Assembly (NCBI GenBank): GCA_036873135.1
Contig: JAPTYO010000002.1
Location: 44,507,452 to 44,571,451, forward strand
Reading direction: 5' to 3'
Length of the DNA stretch: 64,000 nt
Source: Clarkia xantiana subsp. parviflora
Lineage: Eukaryota; Streptophyta; Magnoliopsida; Myrtales; Onagraceae
Position numbers and translations under genes: made by a program. The notes below the pieces were generated by a model. The model was not told the DNA's origin. It searched no databases and saw nothing but the letters and a program-made list of their open reading frames with translations. Position 1 is the stretch's first letter, and every line of letters begins with the position of its first letter. Shown one piece after another: positions 11,771-22,719 of this stretch.

Positions 11771-12359
11771 AGTACAACGTATACCGTGTAATGGGTATCA
11801 GAAGAGATCATCACACCATGCTTAGAAGGATACCATGCTTAGAAGGATACCATGCTCAGAAGGATACCATGAGAAAGAAATTTCTAAGTAAAGTAATGGG
11901 AAGAACACATAATGTTTTTTCTTGATGAGATAGCAGGTATGATGTAAAGGAAAGCACAAAAGAAAGATAAAGAAAGGAAAACACACCAAGAGAAGAGTCC
12001 ATGACCAAAGGATCATATACAGAAGCACAAGAGGTTATCATGAAAAGTAACGAGTTATCCTACCACCCATATCACAAGTCAAGAGAAGTATCTCAAAGGA
12101 ACCCAACACCACCAAGAAGGATAGCAAAGACATGAAATCCGAAGGCATGTCGCCCTCGCGTGACCTATGCTCGTATCAGACTTGAACATCGTCAAGCACA
12201 ACTCATGAAGGAGACATCTAAAGAGCATAAAGGATAGAACATCCGACAAGACGAGACATCGGGACCTAACCCAACAGACATAGCCCACACAAAAGGCAAA
12301 TATAGCAATGAAGGCTCTCCAATGAGAAAGGAATACTAAAGCACAACCTCATACATCGT
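11771..12359. other. Spacer in element A
   Basis: No gene. The segment around 11815-12030 is the reverse of 26930-27140 in C (downstream of the antisense gene), so it marks the 3' flank of A's former antisense gene. Confidence 0.5.
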
Positions 12360-12625
12360 GATATGGCTATCATGTCCACATACCTTGAAGTGGCTATCAT
12401 GTCCACATACCTTGAAGTGGCTATCATGTCCACATACTTTGAAGTGGCTATCATGTCCACATACCTTGAGGTGGCTATCATGTCCACATACCTTGAAGTG
12501 GCTATCATGTCCACATACCTTGAAGTGGCTATCATGTCCACATACCTTGAAGTGGCTATCATGTCCACATACCCTGAAGTGGCTATCATGTCCACACACT
12601 ACAGAAGGGCTATCACTCCGACACA
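12360..12625. repeat. 27-bp tandem repeat in element A
   Basis: About nine copies of a 27-bp unit containing CTATCATGTCCACATACC. Because 27 is a multiple of three, both strands show repetitive false frames. No equivalent was found in C. Confidence 0.9.
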
Positions 12626-12982
12626 TCACGAAGTGGCTATCACGTTCACATACCCCGAAGTGTTTATCACGGCAGCACATCATAAAACATCTGTCAAAGA
12701 CATGCATTGTAAAGACACCATCCCGACCACGAACATCAAAAGGCTACGCCTAGCCTTAGGAGGAGGTTCAAGAAAAAGGAAAAACAACACCCTTCGTACG
12801 CTCATCAAAGGTAGGCACTTATATTTCAACCCAATGGGTGATACCAGGAAGGAGACGTCCTCATTATGAAGACAACCTCCATATCTCACGAAATCAACCA
12901 TGAAGCAAAGAATCACGACAAGCACTATTGAGGGCATATAACAAAACGATCCCCACAACGATCACAACTACGATACTAGTAG

Positions 12983-13700
12983 AGACTAACTAAAGAGCAG
13001 TCTCCACCAAACTCCAAAGCAAGAATTCGCTATCTTAATCAGAGCCATGGCAAGAGAAAGGAACCTCAATGAAAGATGAAATAAACTTGAGGCTCGGCCC
13101 CTCGGCTGGGGGGCAGGGGATATAGAAGAGACATCAAGACCTATGATCACCCCATCGCCAGCCACAGGTTGTTTCCTTTTGTCTAGAAAAGAGGTCGCCT
13201 CTTCAACCACTACCTCCTTATCAGGGGAGGGAGTCAGCAAGGGGACACTTGAAGGAGAGCCTCTCGCGGTTTCCTTCTCCTTGGCAGCCGAGGGCCCGAC
13301 CTCAGAGTCAGGTTTCCGCGCCTAGGATTTAGATTGACTTGAACTCTCACCCACCACAAGAACCATTCGGTAACCAGGGAAGAACGCTCTAACAACAAGA
13401 AGGAAGCAGCATGAGAACAATCATAAGTATATCACAAAGAAAAGAGAAGGGAAAAAGAACATACTGGAGGCATTAGCAGCCACCCCTGACTTAGAAAATT
13501 TCTAGGCCTGATAAGCAGAACTAGAGGGTTCTTCCCTCTCATCAGATTCAACGGACGGTCAGATTTGGTCTGACTACCTTGGAAAACGATCTTCAAGGTC
13601 TCCCTGTCTGAAGAAGAAAGCTTCCCAAAAAGTGAGTCATCTATACGAGCAACCAACGCAAAGATCGACCCTTACTCATGGAGGGGCGAGATAAGCCTAC
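12983..13700 (-). pseudogene. Antisense gene remnant of element A
   Basis: A minus-strand segment reads DKEVVVEEATSFLDKRKQP... and PAPQPRGRAS, matching the linker exon of the C antisense gene (DKEMVVEEVPSLADKGKRP, PAPQPRARSS). A further minus-strand stretch at 13560-13656 (SLFGKLSSSDRETLKIV) matches the end of the Transposase_28 exon of C. The rest of the gene is lost. The position just inside the 3' LTR, opposite to gag, is the same as in C, E, D and H. Confidence 0.75.
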
Positions 13701-14779
13701 TACGGGGGCAACCTTAACACCCAGGGGAAGAGGGCGAACTTTTAGTTTCCCCAAATGGAGCAACGCTCCAGCACATCCGAAGGAAGGGTCAACCCTTAAC
13801 GCATGTCAATAGACCCCTCCGCTCGCGGCGGTAAGAAGAAAGCTTGTAAGCTTTTTCACCCTCACTTTTATGGGGAACAAATTGCAGGGTAAAGGTCAAA
13901 AGCTATACACACGCTCCAACGAATGAAGGAAAAATGTTACACGTGCCGAAGGTCGAGATTAATGGACAATGCTCACGCTAGTACGAGGGAGGCGGAACGT
14001 TGTGTCCCATTGAGTGGCAGAGTTCCCACCCTCAAGTAAAGGAGAGGTCTATGCTCTCACCTTTACACTTATGCTCATATTCATGATTAACATCTACAGG
14101 TACATCAATGTCATCACTCATGCTTACACTCACAACTCATCCATGCATACATACATGTTCATGCTTGCACTCATATGCATGCCCACATACACACTCCCAT
14201 GTGTTCAAACATTTAGACGTCCATGCACGTGGCCGCCATACATTCATGCATACATTCATGACTACAATCGCAGCATGTCTCCACTCACTCCCATCCTTAT
14301 GTTTCCTACTTGCATGTATGCTAGTACACATCTTCATGTTCATGATATGTCCATGTTCACTCCTAGTTAACATCCTATAGGCATATTTTCTAGTATCCCA
14401 TACTTAGAAAAAATTTTGGGCCAAAATTAAATTTTTCTCCACTTAGGCAAATCACGACATGAAATTGAAGCATGAATCACTTAGATGTATCAGTATTGCA
14501 TTCCTATGCAAGCATGTATTTTTTGAGTATACGCCTGTAGCAAAGATAGATTTATTACTCCCACCTCAGACGGACGCGTGCTTAGGCACACGTTCGTGCT
14601 ACTCTGACGTTTACAATTCCTCTATCTCATAAGGCAGGGGGCAGAGTCAGAGGCACGCATCCATGGGTAAGCAGACATTCAGACAAAGAAGGTAAAATCC
14701 CGGTTTCAAATTGCGCGTGTCATACCATCCTAAAATAGAGTCAATCAAGGGTTAGGCCATTGGTTGACTCGGGGGCATG
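13701..14779. other. Sub-LTR region of element A
   Basis: No gene is supported. 14014-14370 is rich in CAT/ATG words and gives false frames. 14390-14740 matches, reversed, 22745-23130 in C, just inside its 3' LTR. A polypurine tract (GGGGGCATG) ends at 14779. Confidence 0.55.
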
Positions 14780-15929
14780 TGATGGATATACGCCCAATTT
14801 GAACCCGTTGACTTCCGAACCGTTGTATTTTTATCGTCCCATTTATGATTGCAAATCGAAACTTCAACACCGGACACTTCGCGAGAACATCAACGGCTCG
14901 GACGGGGCCGAAGCGCCCGTCCGACAAGAGGCGAACTCACCTAGGTGAGGTTGGGTGGCCACACCCGACCTCCCCTAGGGGAGATCGGGTCAGCCGACCC
15001 GATCTCCCCTAGGGGAGATCGGGTTGGCCAACCCGATCTCTCCTAGGAGAGATCGGGTTGGCCAACCCGATCTCTCCTAGGAGAGATCGGGTCGGCCAAC
15101 CCGATCCCTCCTAGGAGGGATGGGGTTGGCCAACCCCACCCTCCCTAGGAGGGGTTGGGTGTCCTCACCCAACCCCTACCCTTGGGGGTCGGATTCCTCC
15201 CCCCAAGGGTCCCGACACCATCCTCAGACGCCCATGCTCGGTCCACTCCGCCTACCTCCTCCGAATCCTAAAGTCTTAATTATATGCTTAAAGGTTAATT
15301 AATTGTGTTTAGAGGTTAACGATGTCATTAAGCCACCTTAATGACACCGTTGCCTATAAATACCCCACCTTCACAACTCATTTGGACATCTTGGCAAGTT
15401 GCACAATTTTGCTCTGACATCTCTCTAGCTTTATCTCTCTAAAACCGTACTGACTTAGGCATCGGAGAGGGTTCATCAGGCACCACCCCCCCCTCTGTGC
15501 CTGGTATTGCCCCTCTTGCAGGGTGGCAAGGAGAAGAGAACCAAGGAAGCAGAAGAGCATAGAGCAGTAGGACAAGCCCCAGGGGTAAGAAGTACAAGCC
15601 CCAGGAGGTCAGAAGGAGAGAAGGAAAGGAGGTCAGAAGGAGAGAAGGAAAGGAGGTCAGAAGGAGAGAAGGAAAGGAGGTCAGAAGGAGAGAAGGAAAG
15701 GAGGTCAGAAGGAGAGAAGGAAAGGAGGTCAGAGGGAGAGAAGAGAAGGACACATATCAGAACGACTACCCCAAGGGAGTATAAGGGCAGGGATCAGAAC
15801 GACTACCCCAAGGGAGTATAAGAGCACGGATCAGAACGACTAGTCCTAGGAGCACTGAACCCGACATTTCATTAGTGGGAGATAAATTCTAGATTGACGA
15901 CCCGTTGACCTAGACTTTATAACCTAACA
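14780..15929 (+). repeat. 3' LTR of element A
   Basis: 1150 bp, identical to 5759-6909 except for one fewer C in a run near 15205. TATAAATA is at 15355-15362. Confidence 0.93.
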
Positions 15930-15934
15930 GAGAC

Positions 15935-16517
15935 CATCACCGCGATGGGATACAAAAAAGAAGATCTTCAAAAGATGACTTCCCCATTGGTAGGATTTGC
16001 AGGGAGAACAACTTACCCCCTAGGGGCAATACAACTCCCTGTGATCTTAGGCCAATGATGGAAAGCCTTGCATTCAAAGGTGCGCTTTGTGGTCGTCGAC
16101 CAGATCAACGCCTATAACGCCATATTGGGAAGGACAACTCTCAATTCCAATTACATTGTCCCTTCCACTGCCCATCAAGTCATGAGGTTTCCCACTCATC
16201 ACGGAATAGGAGAAGTATGGAGCGACCAAGAGGCATCTTGCCAATGTTATGCTAACTTCCTCCGTAGAAATAACCAGAAGGAAACCCTCTCTATCATCAC
16301 AGATGAGGATCCTCGAGAAGAAGGAGGACGACCCGCCCCTATGGAAGAATTGATAGAAGTCGCCTTGGAAGGAGAGGAAAGAAAGGTCAAGATTGGAGCT
16401 GCTCTCACCCAAGAATTAGCCAAGAGGATAATTGCCCTATTAAGGGAATACATGGAATTATTTTCTTGGGAACCCAGCAACATGCTAGGGATAAGCCCGG
16501 AAATCATCTCCCACTAA
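15935..16517 (+). pseudogene. pro: Element B protease, C-terminal part
   Basis: This continues the protease codons cut by A. It carries the flap/core segment (PLVGFAGRTTYPLGAIQLP), a TGA near 16057-16059, then AYNAILGRTTLN, the hydrophobic Ile-Leu-Gly motif seen near the C-terminus of gypsy proteases. A linker toward RT follows. The frame closes at TAA 16515-16517, in a place where homologues continue into RT; CAA to TAA is the simplest explanation. Confidence 0.85.
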
Positions 16518-18605
16518 TTAAGAATATATCCCGCCATAAAGCCCATAGCTCAGAAAAGAAGATCTATGGGGGCAGAAAAGAAGGCAGTAATTCGCCAGAA
16601 GGTGGGAAAACTAGTCGAAGCTGGTTTTGTTACGGAAACATGATTCCATACATGGGTCGACAATCCAGTCTTGGTAAGAGAATCTAATCAGAGATGGACG
16701 ATGTGCGTAGATTTTTGAGATCTCAACGAGGCGTGTCCGAAAGATTCCTATCCTCTTCCAAGAATCGATCAATTGGTCGACGCTGCCTCAGGACATGAAC
16801 TCCTAAGTTTCATGGACGCGTATTCAGGGTACAACCAAATACGAATGTACCCCAAGGACGAGGCCCATATCGCTTTCTACGCCAACAATGATATTTATCA
16901 CTATAAGGTTCTGGCCTTTGGCTTGATAAACGCGGGAGCTACTTACCAACGTATGGTGAACAAGCTCTTCAAACACATGATAGGAAGGAATATGGAGGCA
17001 TACGTGGACGACAGGCTGGTTAAGACTAAGAGGGGGCAGAACCACGTCCAAGATTTGGAAGAGGATTTCGCTTGCATGAGGCTTCACCAAGTAAAACTCA
17101 ATCCCACTAAATGTGCTTTTGCGGTTCAGTCGGGAAAGTTTCAGGGTTTTATGGTTAGTCAAAGAGGGATCGAAGCTAACCCCGAGAAAGTGACTGCCAT
17201 AGAAGAAATGTCCTCGCCTACCTGCCATAGAGAGGTACAAAGTCTCAATGGAAGACTAGCCTCGTTGGGAAGATTCTTGACAAGATTCGGTGACAAATCT
17301 CTTCCTTTCTTCAATATTCTAAGGGCCAATAAAAAATTCGAGTGGACGCCTGAGTGTGAAGAAGCCTTCCAACAATTGAAGAGACATCTCCACTCGCTCC
17401 CCGCCTTGGAAAAACCGCTACAAGAAGATCATTTATTCCTCTATTTGAGTGTCAGCTCGGCAATGGTAAGCTCAGTCCTCATTAAAGAGACTTGCAAAAT
17501 TCAAATTCCTGTATATTATGTTAGCAAGCTCTTTGGCGTTGCTGAAGCTGATTGTATGGAAATCGAGAAGTACATGTATGCTCTATTAATAGCGGCCAGG
17601 AAACTTCGACCTTACTTTCATGCTCATGAAATCACGGTGCTCACCAACCAACCTTTGAAACAACTGCTACAGAAGCCCGATGTTTCAGGAAGAATGGTTA
17701 AGTGGGTAGTAGAGCTGAGTGAATTTCGTATTCACTTTAGACCACGAAAGGCGATTAAGGGTCAAGCATTGGCCGACTATATAGCTGAGAATATGATAAC
17801 ACCAGATGCTAAACCCGTCATTCTTCCACAAGAAGAGCATGTAAAGGCTACGCCAGAAAGCACAGCTAAAGACACTATGCCATGGTCGCTATACACTGAT
17901 GGATCGTCCTCTGCCTTGGGATGTGGGGCAGGTTTAGTGGTAACACCACCTGATGGGGAGCCACTCCGCTAAGCCTTGGCTTTAACTTTCCGAGCAACCA
18001 ATAATGAGGCCGAGTATGAAGCTTTACTCACAGGTCTTCGAATAGCCAAAGGTATGGGAATCACCAACCTAAGTGTACGATGCGACTTTGAACTGATTGT
18101 TAATCAGACGAATGGAACCTATGTCGCCAAAGGGGAAAATATGAAAAAGTACGTAGAAGAGGCACGAAGACTCATCCGAGATATGCCCCATTTTCAAATA
18201 GAAGCTATTCCTCGCGAGGAAAATCAAGAGACGGACGCCCTCAGCAAATTCGCCTTGGGAAACACTCCGCCAGTAGCAGTACACTTCATTCAAAGATCTC
18301 TCTATTCAGCCATAGAAGCAGGAGCTGAAGTCCTCAACATTCAAGCTCCCGACTCATGGATTACTCCCATCCAGAATTATCTGGAAAAGGAAACTCTTCC
18401 AGAAGATCATGTGGAAGAAACCAAAATCCAAAGGGCGATAGGGTGTTTTGTAATTTTTTATGGATACCTCTATAAAAGAGGATACTCCACCCCTTATCTT
18501 CGGTGCATAGCCGCCCCTCAGACTGAAAGGCTAATGGAAGACTTGCATGGAGGTGATGCAGGATGTCATGAGGGAGCCAAAACCTTTGTATTAAGAGCCT
18601 TATGA
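16518..18605 (+). pseudogene. pol: Element B reverse transcriptase and dual RNase H
   Basis: One reading frame with stops at about 16639, TGA 16716-16718, TAA 17970-17972 and TGA 18603-18605. RT shows FMDAYSGYNQI and the catalytic box AYVDD (Asp codons near 17007-17012). The first RNase H region follows (LYLSVSSAMVSSVLI ... PVYYVSK ... LTNQPLKQLLQ). From about 17880 comes a second RNase H of the kind marking Tat elements (LYTDGSSSALGCGAG, NNEAEYEALLTGL, ETDALSKFA). The last stops are at positions where homologues have Gln or Arg, consistent with C to T decay. Enzyme role: reverse transcription of the element RNA in virus-like particles. Confidence 0.92.
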
Positions 18606-19535
18606 CAAGGGTTCTACTGGCCGACAATGCATAAAGAAGCGACAACATTAGTGCAAGTCTTACTCCTATGATGAGTGCCTGGCCTTTTTCACAGTGGGGG
18701 ATCGATCTTATTGGACCTCTACCTCAATCCACAGGCCAACGAACACATATCGTGGTCGCCATTGATTATTTCTCCAAGTGGATAGAAGCCAAAGCTCTAG
18801 CATCAACGACCACTTTCCAAATATTTAAGTTCATACGAGAACAAATCATATGTCGATACAGAGTCCCTAAGATCCTCATCAGTGACAATGGCCCTCAATT
18901 CGCCATTGACGAGCTTGCCGAATTTTGTGAAGAAATGTTGATCAACCATCGATTTGGCTTTGTTCATCATGCTCAAACAAATGGACTAGTAAAGGCAGCC
19001 AACAAAACAATCCTCAACGGATTAAAGAAGAGTGTGGCCTCTAAAGGGAAAATGGATCGAAGAGTTAGATCAAGTACTATGGGCGCTCAGAAACCTCACC
19101 CAAGAGAGCCACTGGCGAGACCCCCTTTAGCATGGTTTACGGATCTGAAGCCATCTCGCCTATTGAGGTAGCCAATATCTCCCAAAGAGTTGCCGCATAC
19201 CAAGTCGACCAAAACGACGAACAAAGGAAGATCGATTTAGATCTAGCCGACGAAAGAAGATGGGCCTCTGAAGAAGTCCAGAGGAGAATAAGCTCGCCAC
19301 TGCTAGATATTTCAATCGAAAGGTAGGGCGGCGTCATATATTTCTAGGGTAAAAAGTCCTACGAAGAAATAAATTCATAACAGCTAATCAAAGGGGAAAG
19401 ATGGTCCCAAAATGGGAAGGTCCCTACACAATCATCGGTATACCGTGCCCCAACGCTTACAAGTTGGAGGATCCGCAGGGGCAACGCCTCAACAGAACTT
19501 TTAACGCGGAGCACTTGAAGAAATTCTATGTTTAG
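18606..19535 (+). pseudogene. int: Element B integrase
   Basis: A short zinc-binding remnant (QGFYWPTMHKEATTLVQ) loses its cysteines to a small deletion near 18655-18670 that also shifts the frame. The catalytic core follows: WGIDLIGPLP (first Asp), SDNGPQF (second Asp) and then TNGLVKAANKTI. There the expected catalytic Glu position reads Lys. A second frameshift lies near 19070-19130. The C-terminal part (KWEGPYTIIG ... LKKFYV) ends at TAG 19533-19535. The enzyme is therefore inactive on three counts. Confidence 0.88.
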
Positions 19536-19599
19536 AAAGATCCTATTTTATGTATCTTGAATACAATGAAATAAATAAAGATATGATTTATGTCATCCT

Positions 19600-20930
19600 A
19601 ATGTGCGTGAAACAAGACTCCTCGACTTCTTACAGTCGGAGACGATCAAGAGATCAGTCATGACACTGACTCCCTCCCCCGACTTCCTAAAGTCGCCTCA
19701 ACACAGGAGATCAGTCATAATACTGACTCCTTCAACTTTCTACAAGGGAGCAGTCATAACTGAGCCCTCGACTTTCTACAGTTGGCGGCGATCAAGAGAT
19801 AGGTCATAACACTGAATCCCTCCCTCGACTTCCGAAAGTCGCCTCTACACAGGAGATGAGTAATAATACCGACTCCTTCAACTTTCTACAAAGGAGCAAC
19901 CATAACTGACTCCTCGACTTCCTACAGTCGGCGGCGATCAAGAGATCAGTCATAACACTGACTCCCTCCTCCGACTTCTGAAAGTCGCCCCTACACAGGA
20001 GATCAGTCATAATACTGAATCCTTCAACTTTCTACAAAGGAGCAGTCATAGCTGGCTCATCGACTTCCTACAGCCGGCGGCGATCAAAAGATCAGTCATA
20101 ACACTTACTCCCTCCCCCAACTTCCGAAAGTCGCCTCTAAACAGGAGATCAGTCATAATACTGACTCCTAAAACTTTCTACAAAGGAGCAGTCATAACTG
20201 ACTCATCGACTTCCTACAGTCGGCGGCGATCAAGAGATCAGTCATAACACTGACTCCTCCCCCGACTTCTGAAAGTCGCCTCTACACAAGAGATAAGTCA
20301 AAAAACTGACTCCTCCAACTTTCTAGAAAGGAGCAGTCATAACTGACTCCTCGACTTCCTACAGTTGGCGATGATCAAGATATCAGTCATAACACTGACT
20401 CCCTCCCCCGACTTCCGAAATTCGCCTCTACAAAAGAGATCAGTCATAATAGTGAATCCTTCAACTTTCTACAAAGGAGCAGTCATAACTGACTCCTCAA
20501 CTTCCTACAGTCAGCGGCGATCAAGAGATCAGTCATAACACTGACTCCCTCCCCAGACTTCAGAAAGTCGCCTCTACATAGGAGATCAGTCATAATACTG
20601 ACTCCTTCAAATTTCTACAAAGGAGCAGTCATAACTGAGCCCTCGACTTTCTACATTCGGCGGCAATCAAGAGATCAATCATAACACTGACTCCCTCCCC
20701 CGACTTCCGAAATTCGCCACTACATAGGAGATCAGTCATAATACCGACTCCTTCAACTTTCTACAAAGGAGCAGTCATAACTGACTCCTCGACTTCCTAC
20801 AGTCGGCGGCGATCAAGTGATCAGTTATAACACTGACTACATTCCCCGACTTCCGAAAGTCGCCTCTATACAAAGAAGCAGTCATAACTGAATCCTCGCC
20901 TTCCCATAATCAAAGGTTATAAAGGAGGTC
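19600..20930. repeat. 146-bp tandem array of element B
   Basis: Nine copies, marked by GATCAAGAGATCAGTCATAA starting at 19644, 19790, 19936, 20082, 20228, 20373, 20519, 20665 and 20811. Spacing is 145-146 bp every time. The array lies between the integrase stop and the 3' LTR, as in Retand-like Tat elements known to carry tandem repeats there. Confidence 0.93.
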
Positions 20931-21184
20931 TCAACTGACTTCTCGACTCGTCGAGGCCCTCTCAACAAAGGAGCTATCCTAATTAACTACTCAACATTGG
21001 AAGGTCATCTCGATGGAAGAGAGCAGTCCCCACTGACTCCTCGATTCTACCAACACCGAATGACAAAAAGGAACCTAAATGCTAAGAAAGCGGGGGGAAA
21101 AATACTTTTCCCATCATGGAAGGTACTCGACATAACTCCTTCACCTTTATTTTAAAGACTAGTGACTTATGTCTTGGGGGCAAG
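20931..21184 (+). other. Sub-LTR region and polypurine tract of B
   Basis: Degenerate repeat edge, then a tract TTGGGGGCAAG at 21174-21184 directly before the 3' LTR. No gene. Confidence 0.7.
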
Positions 21185-21770
21185 TGTTGGATATGGTTCA
21201 AGGAAGCCTAGTACGAGTCGACAGAGTAAAAGTTGAGTTCTCAATAGAACGTATGATAGACCATTCAAGTCCAGAATAAGGAAACAAAGATGAATGGTCG
21301 ACTACCCTACAAACAGAAGTCGACCTACCAGACAACAAAGGACAAGGCGAGAAACTCATTCAAGGCTCCCCTTTTTTGAAGTATAAGTCAAGTCGAGGAT
21401 TAAAGCTTCCCTACTAAAGTGCGAGTCAAGTCTAGTCGACCATAAGATACTTGGAGGAAACTTTCCCTCTTAAGAAAGGATAGGTGGAGACCTGCTCGCT
21501 GCCTCTGGGAAGACTTCCCTCCGAATGAAGGGGCACCAGCTGGTGACCTGCTTGCCGCCCTCTATGCCACGAAAACCTTCCTCTGAAGAAAGTGGCACCA
21601 GCTAGGGACCTGCTCGTCACCTACTGATTTCGTACCGTCTTACTCAGCCAATCAACGCATAGTAGCCGCCTCTTTGAGAAAGTCGGTAAATATCTCCCTA
21701 TAAATAGGGGCTCACTTTCATTATTTAAGTGCTAAGTTCTATCATATACTTTACAGTATTCTCTCATATC
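21185..21770 (+). repeat. 3' LTR of element B, first part
   Basis: Starts TGTTGGATATGG; TATAAATA at 21699-21706. Interrupted by element C after ATATC (21766-21770); continues at 32597. Confidence 0.92.
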
Positions 21771-22710
21771 TGTTAAGTTATGAGATCTAGGTCAACGGGG
21801 TGTCGGCTTTGATCTCACTCCTTACGGGGGATGTGTATGATCCGGTCTTCTCGAGTTGCCTTGCCTTTGTCTATGTCCTTCTTCCTTTCCTTCTTCCCTT
21901 GGTTCCTTCTCTTCTTCTCTCCCTTTGCCCTGCAAAAGGGGCAATACCAGACACGGAGGAGGGGGGGGTGGTGCCTGGTGAACCCTCTCCGATGCCTAAG
22001 TCAGAACTATATTTCTAGAGAGATAAAGCTAGAGAGATGCCAGAGCTAAATTGTTCAAATGGCCAAGATTATCCAATGAGTTGTGAAGGTGGGGTATTTA
22101 TAGGCAACGGTGTCATTAAGGTGGCTTAATGACATCGTTAGCCTTTAAACACAATTAATTAACCTTTAAGCGTATAATTAAGACTTTAGGATTCGGAGGA
22201 GGTAGGCGGAGTGGACCGAGCATGGGCGTCTGAAGATGGTGTCGGGGCCCTTGGGGGGGAGAAATCCGACCCCCAAGGGTAGGGGTTGGGTGAGGACACC
22301 CAACCCCTCCTAGGGAGGGTGGGGTTGGCCAACCCCATCCCTCCTAGGAGGGATCGGGTTGGCCGACCCGATCTCTCCTAGGAGAGATCGGGTTGGCCAA
22401 CCCGATCTCTCCTAGGAGAGATCGGGTTGGCTGACCCGATCTCTCCTAGGAGAGATGGGGTTGGCCAACCCGATCTCCCCTAGGGGAGATCGGGTCGGCT
22501 GACCCGATCTCCCCTAGGGGAGGTCGGGTGTGGCCACCCAACCTCACCTAGGTGAGTTCGCCTCTGTCGGACGGGCGCTTCGGCCCCGTCCGAGCCGTCG
22601 ATGTTCTCGCGAAGTGTCTGGGTTGAAGTTTCGATTTGCAATCATAAATGGGACGATAAAAATACAACGGTTCGGAAGTCAACGGGTTCAAATTGGGCGT
22701 ATATCCATCA
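21771..22710 (-). repeat. 3' LTR of element C
   Basis: 940 bp. On the minus strand TGATGGATATACGCC... to ...CATAACTTAACA. TATAAATA on the minus strand at 22095-22102; 34-bp palindrome array at 22270-22560. Polypurine tract (GGGGGCATG, minus) at 22711-22719. Confidence 0.93.
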
Positions 22711-22719
22711 CATGCCCCC

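Larger units (their letters stand above)
5759..15929 (+). mobile_element. Element A: young, coding-dead Tat-type LTR element
   Basis: The two LTRs (5759-6909 and 14780-15929) are identical except for one base in a C run, and GAGAC flanks both sides. The interior has a primer-binding site, a gag-protease remnant full of stops, tandem repeats at 10820-11770 and 12360-12625, and an antisense gene remnant near 13 kb. LTR ends and interior resemble element C. No RT, RNase H or integrase was found. Near-identical LTRs with a dead interior imply recent mobilisation in trans. Confidence 0.93.

Noticed and set aside
12360..12625. CRISPR-like direct repeats
   Set aside because: Units are contiguous with no unique spacers, and the context is a plant retrotransposon.
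12266..12869. Long frames on both strands made of repeated words (HTLKWLSCP, VDMIATSRY and similar)
   Set aside because: They come from a 27-bp tandem repeat, a multiple of three, so all frames stay open without coding.
14014..14380. Overlapping 78-118 residue frames rich in His, Met and Thr
   Set aside because: Arise from CAT/ATG-rich simple sequence; no homologue or signals.
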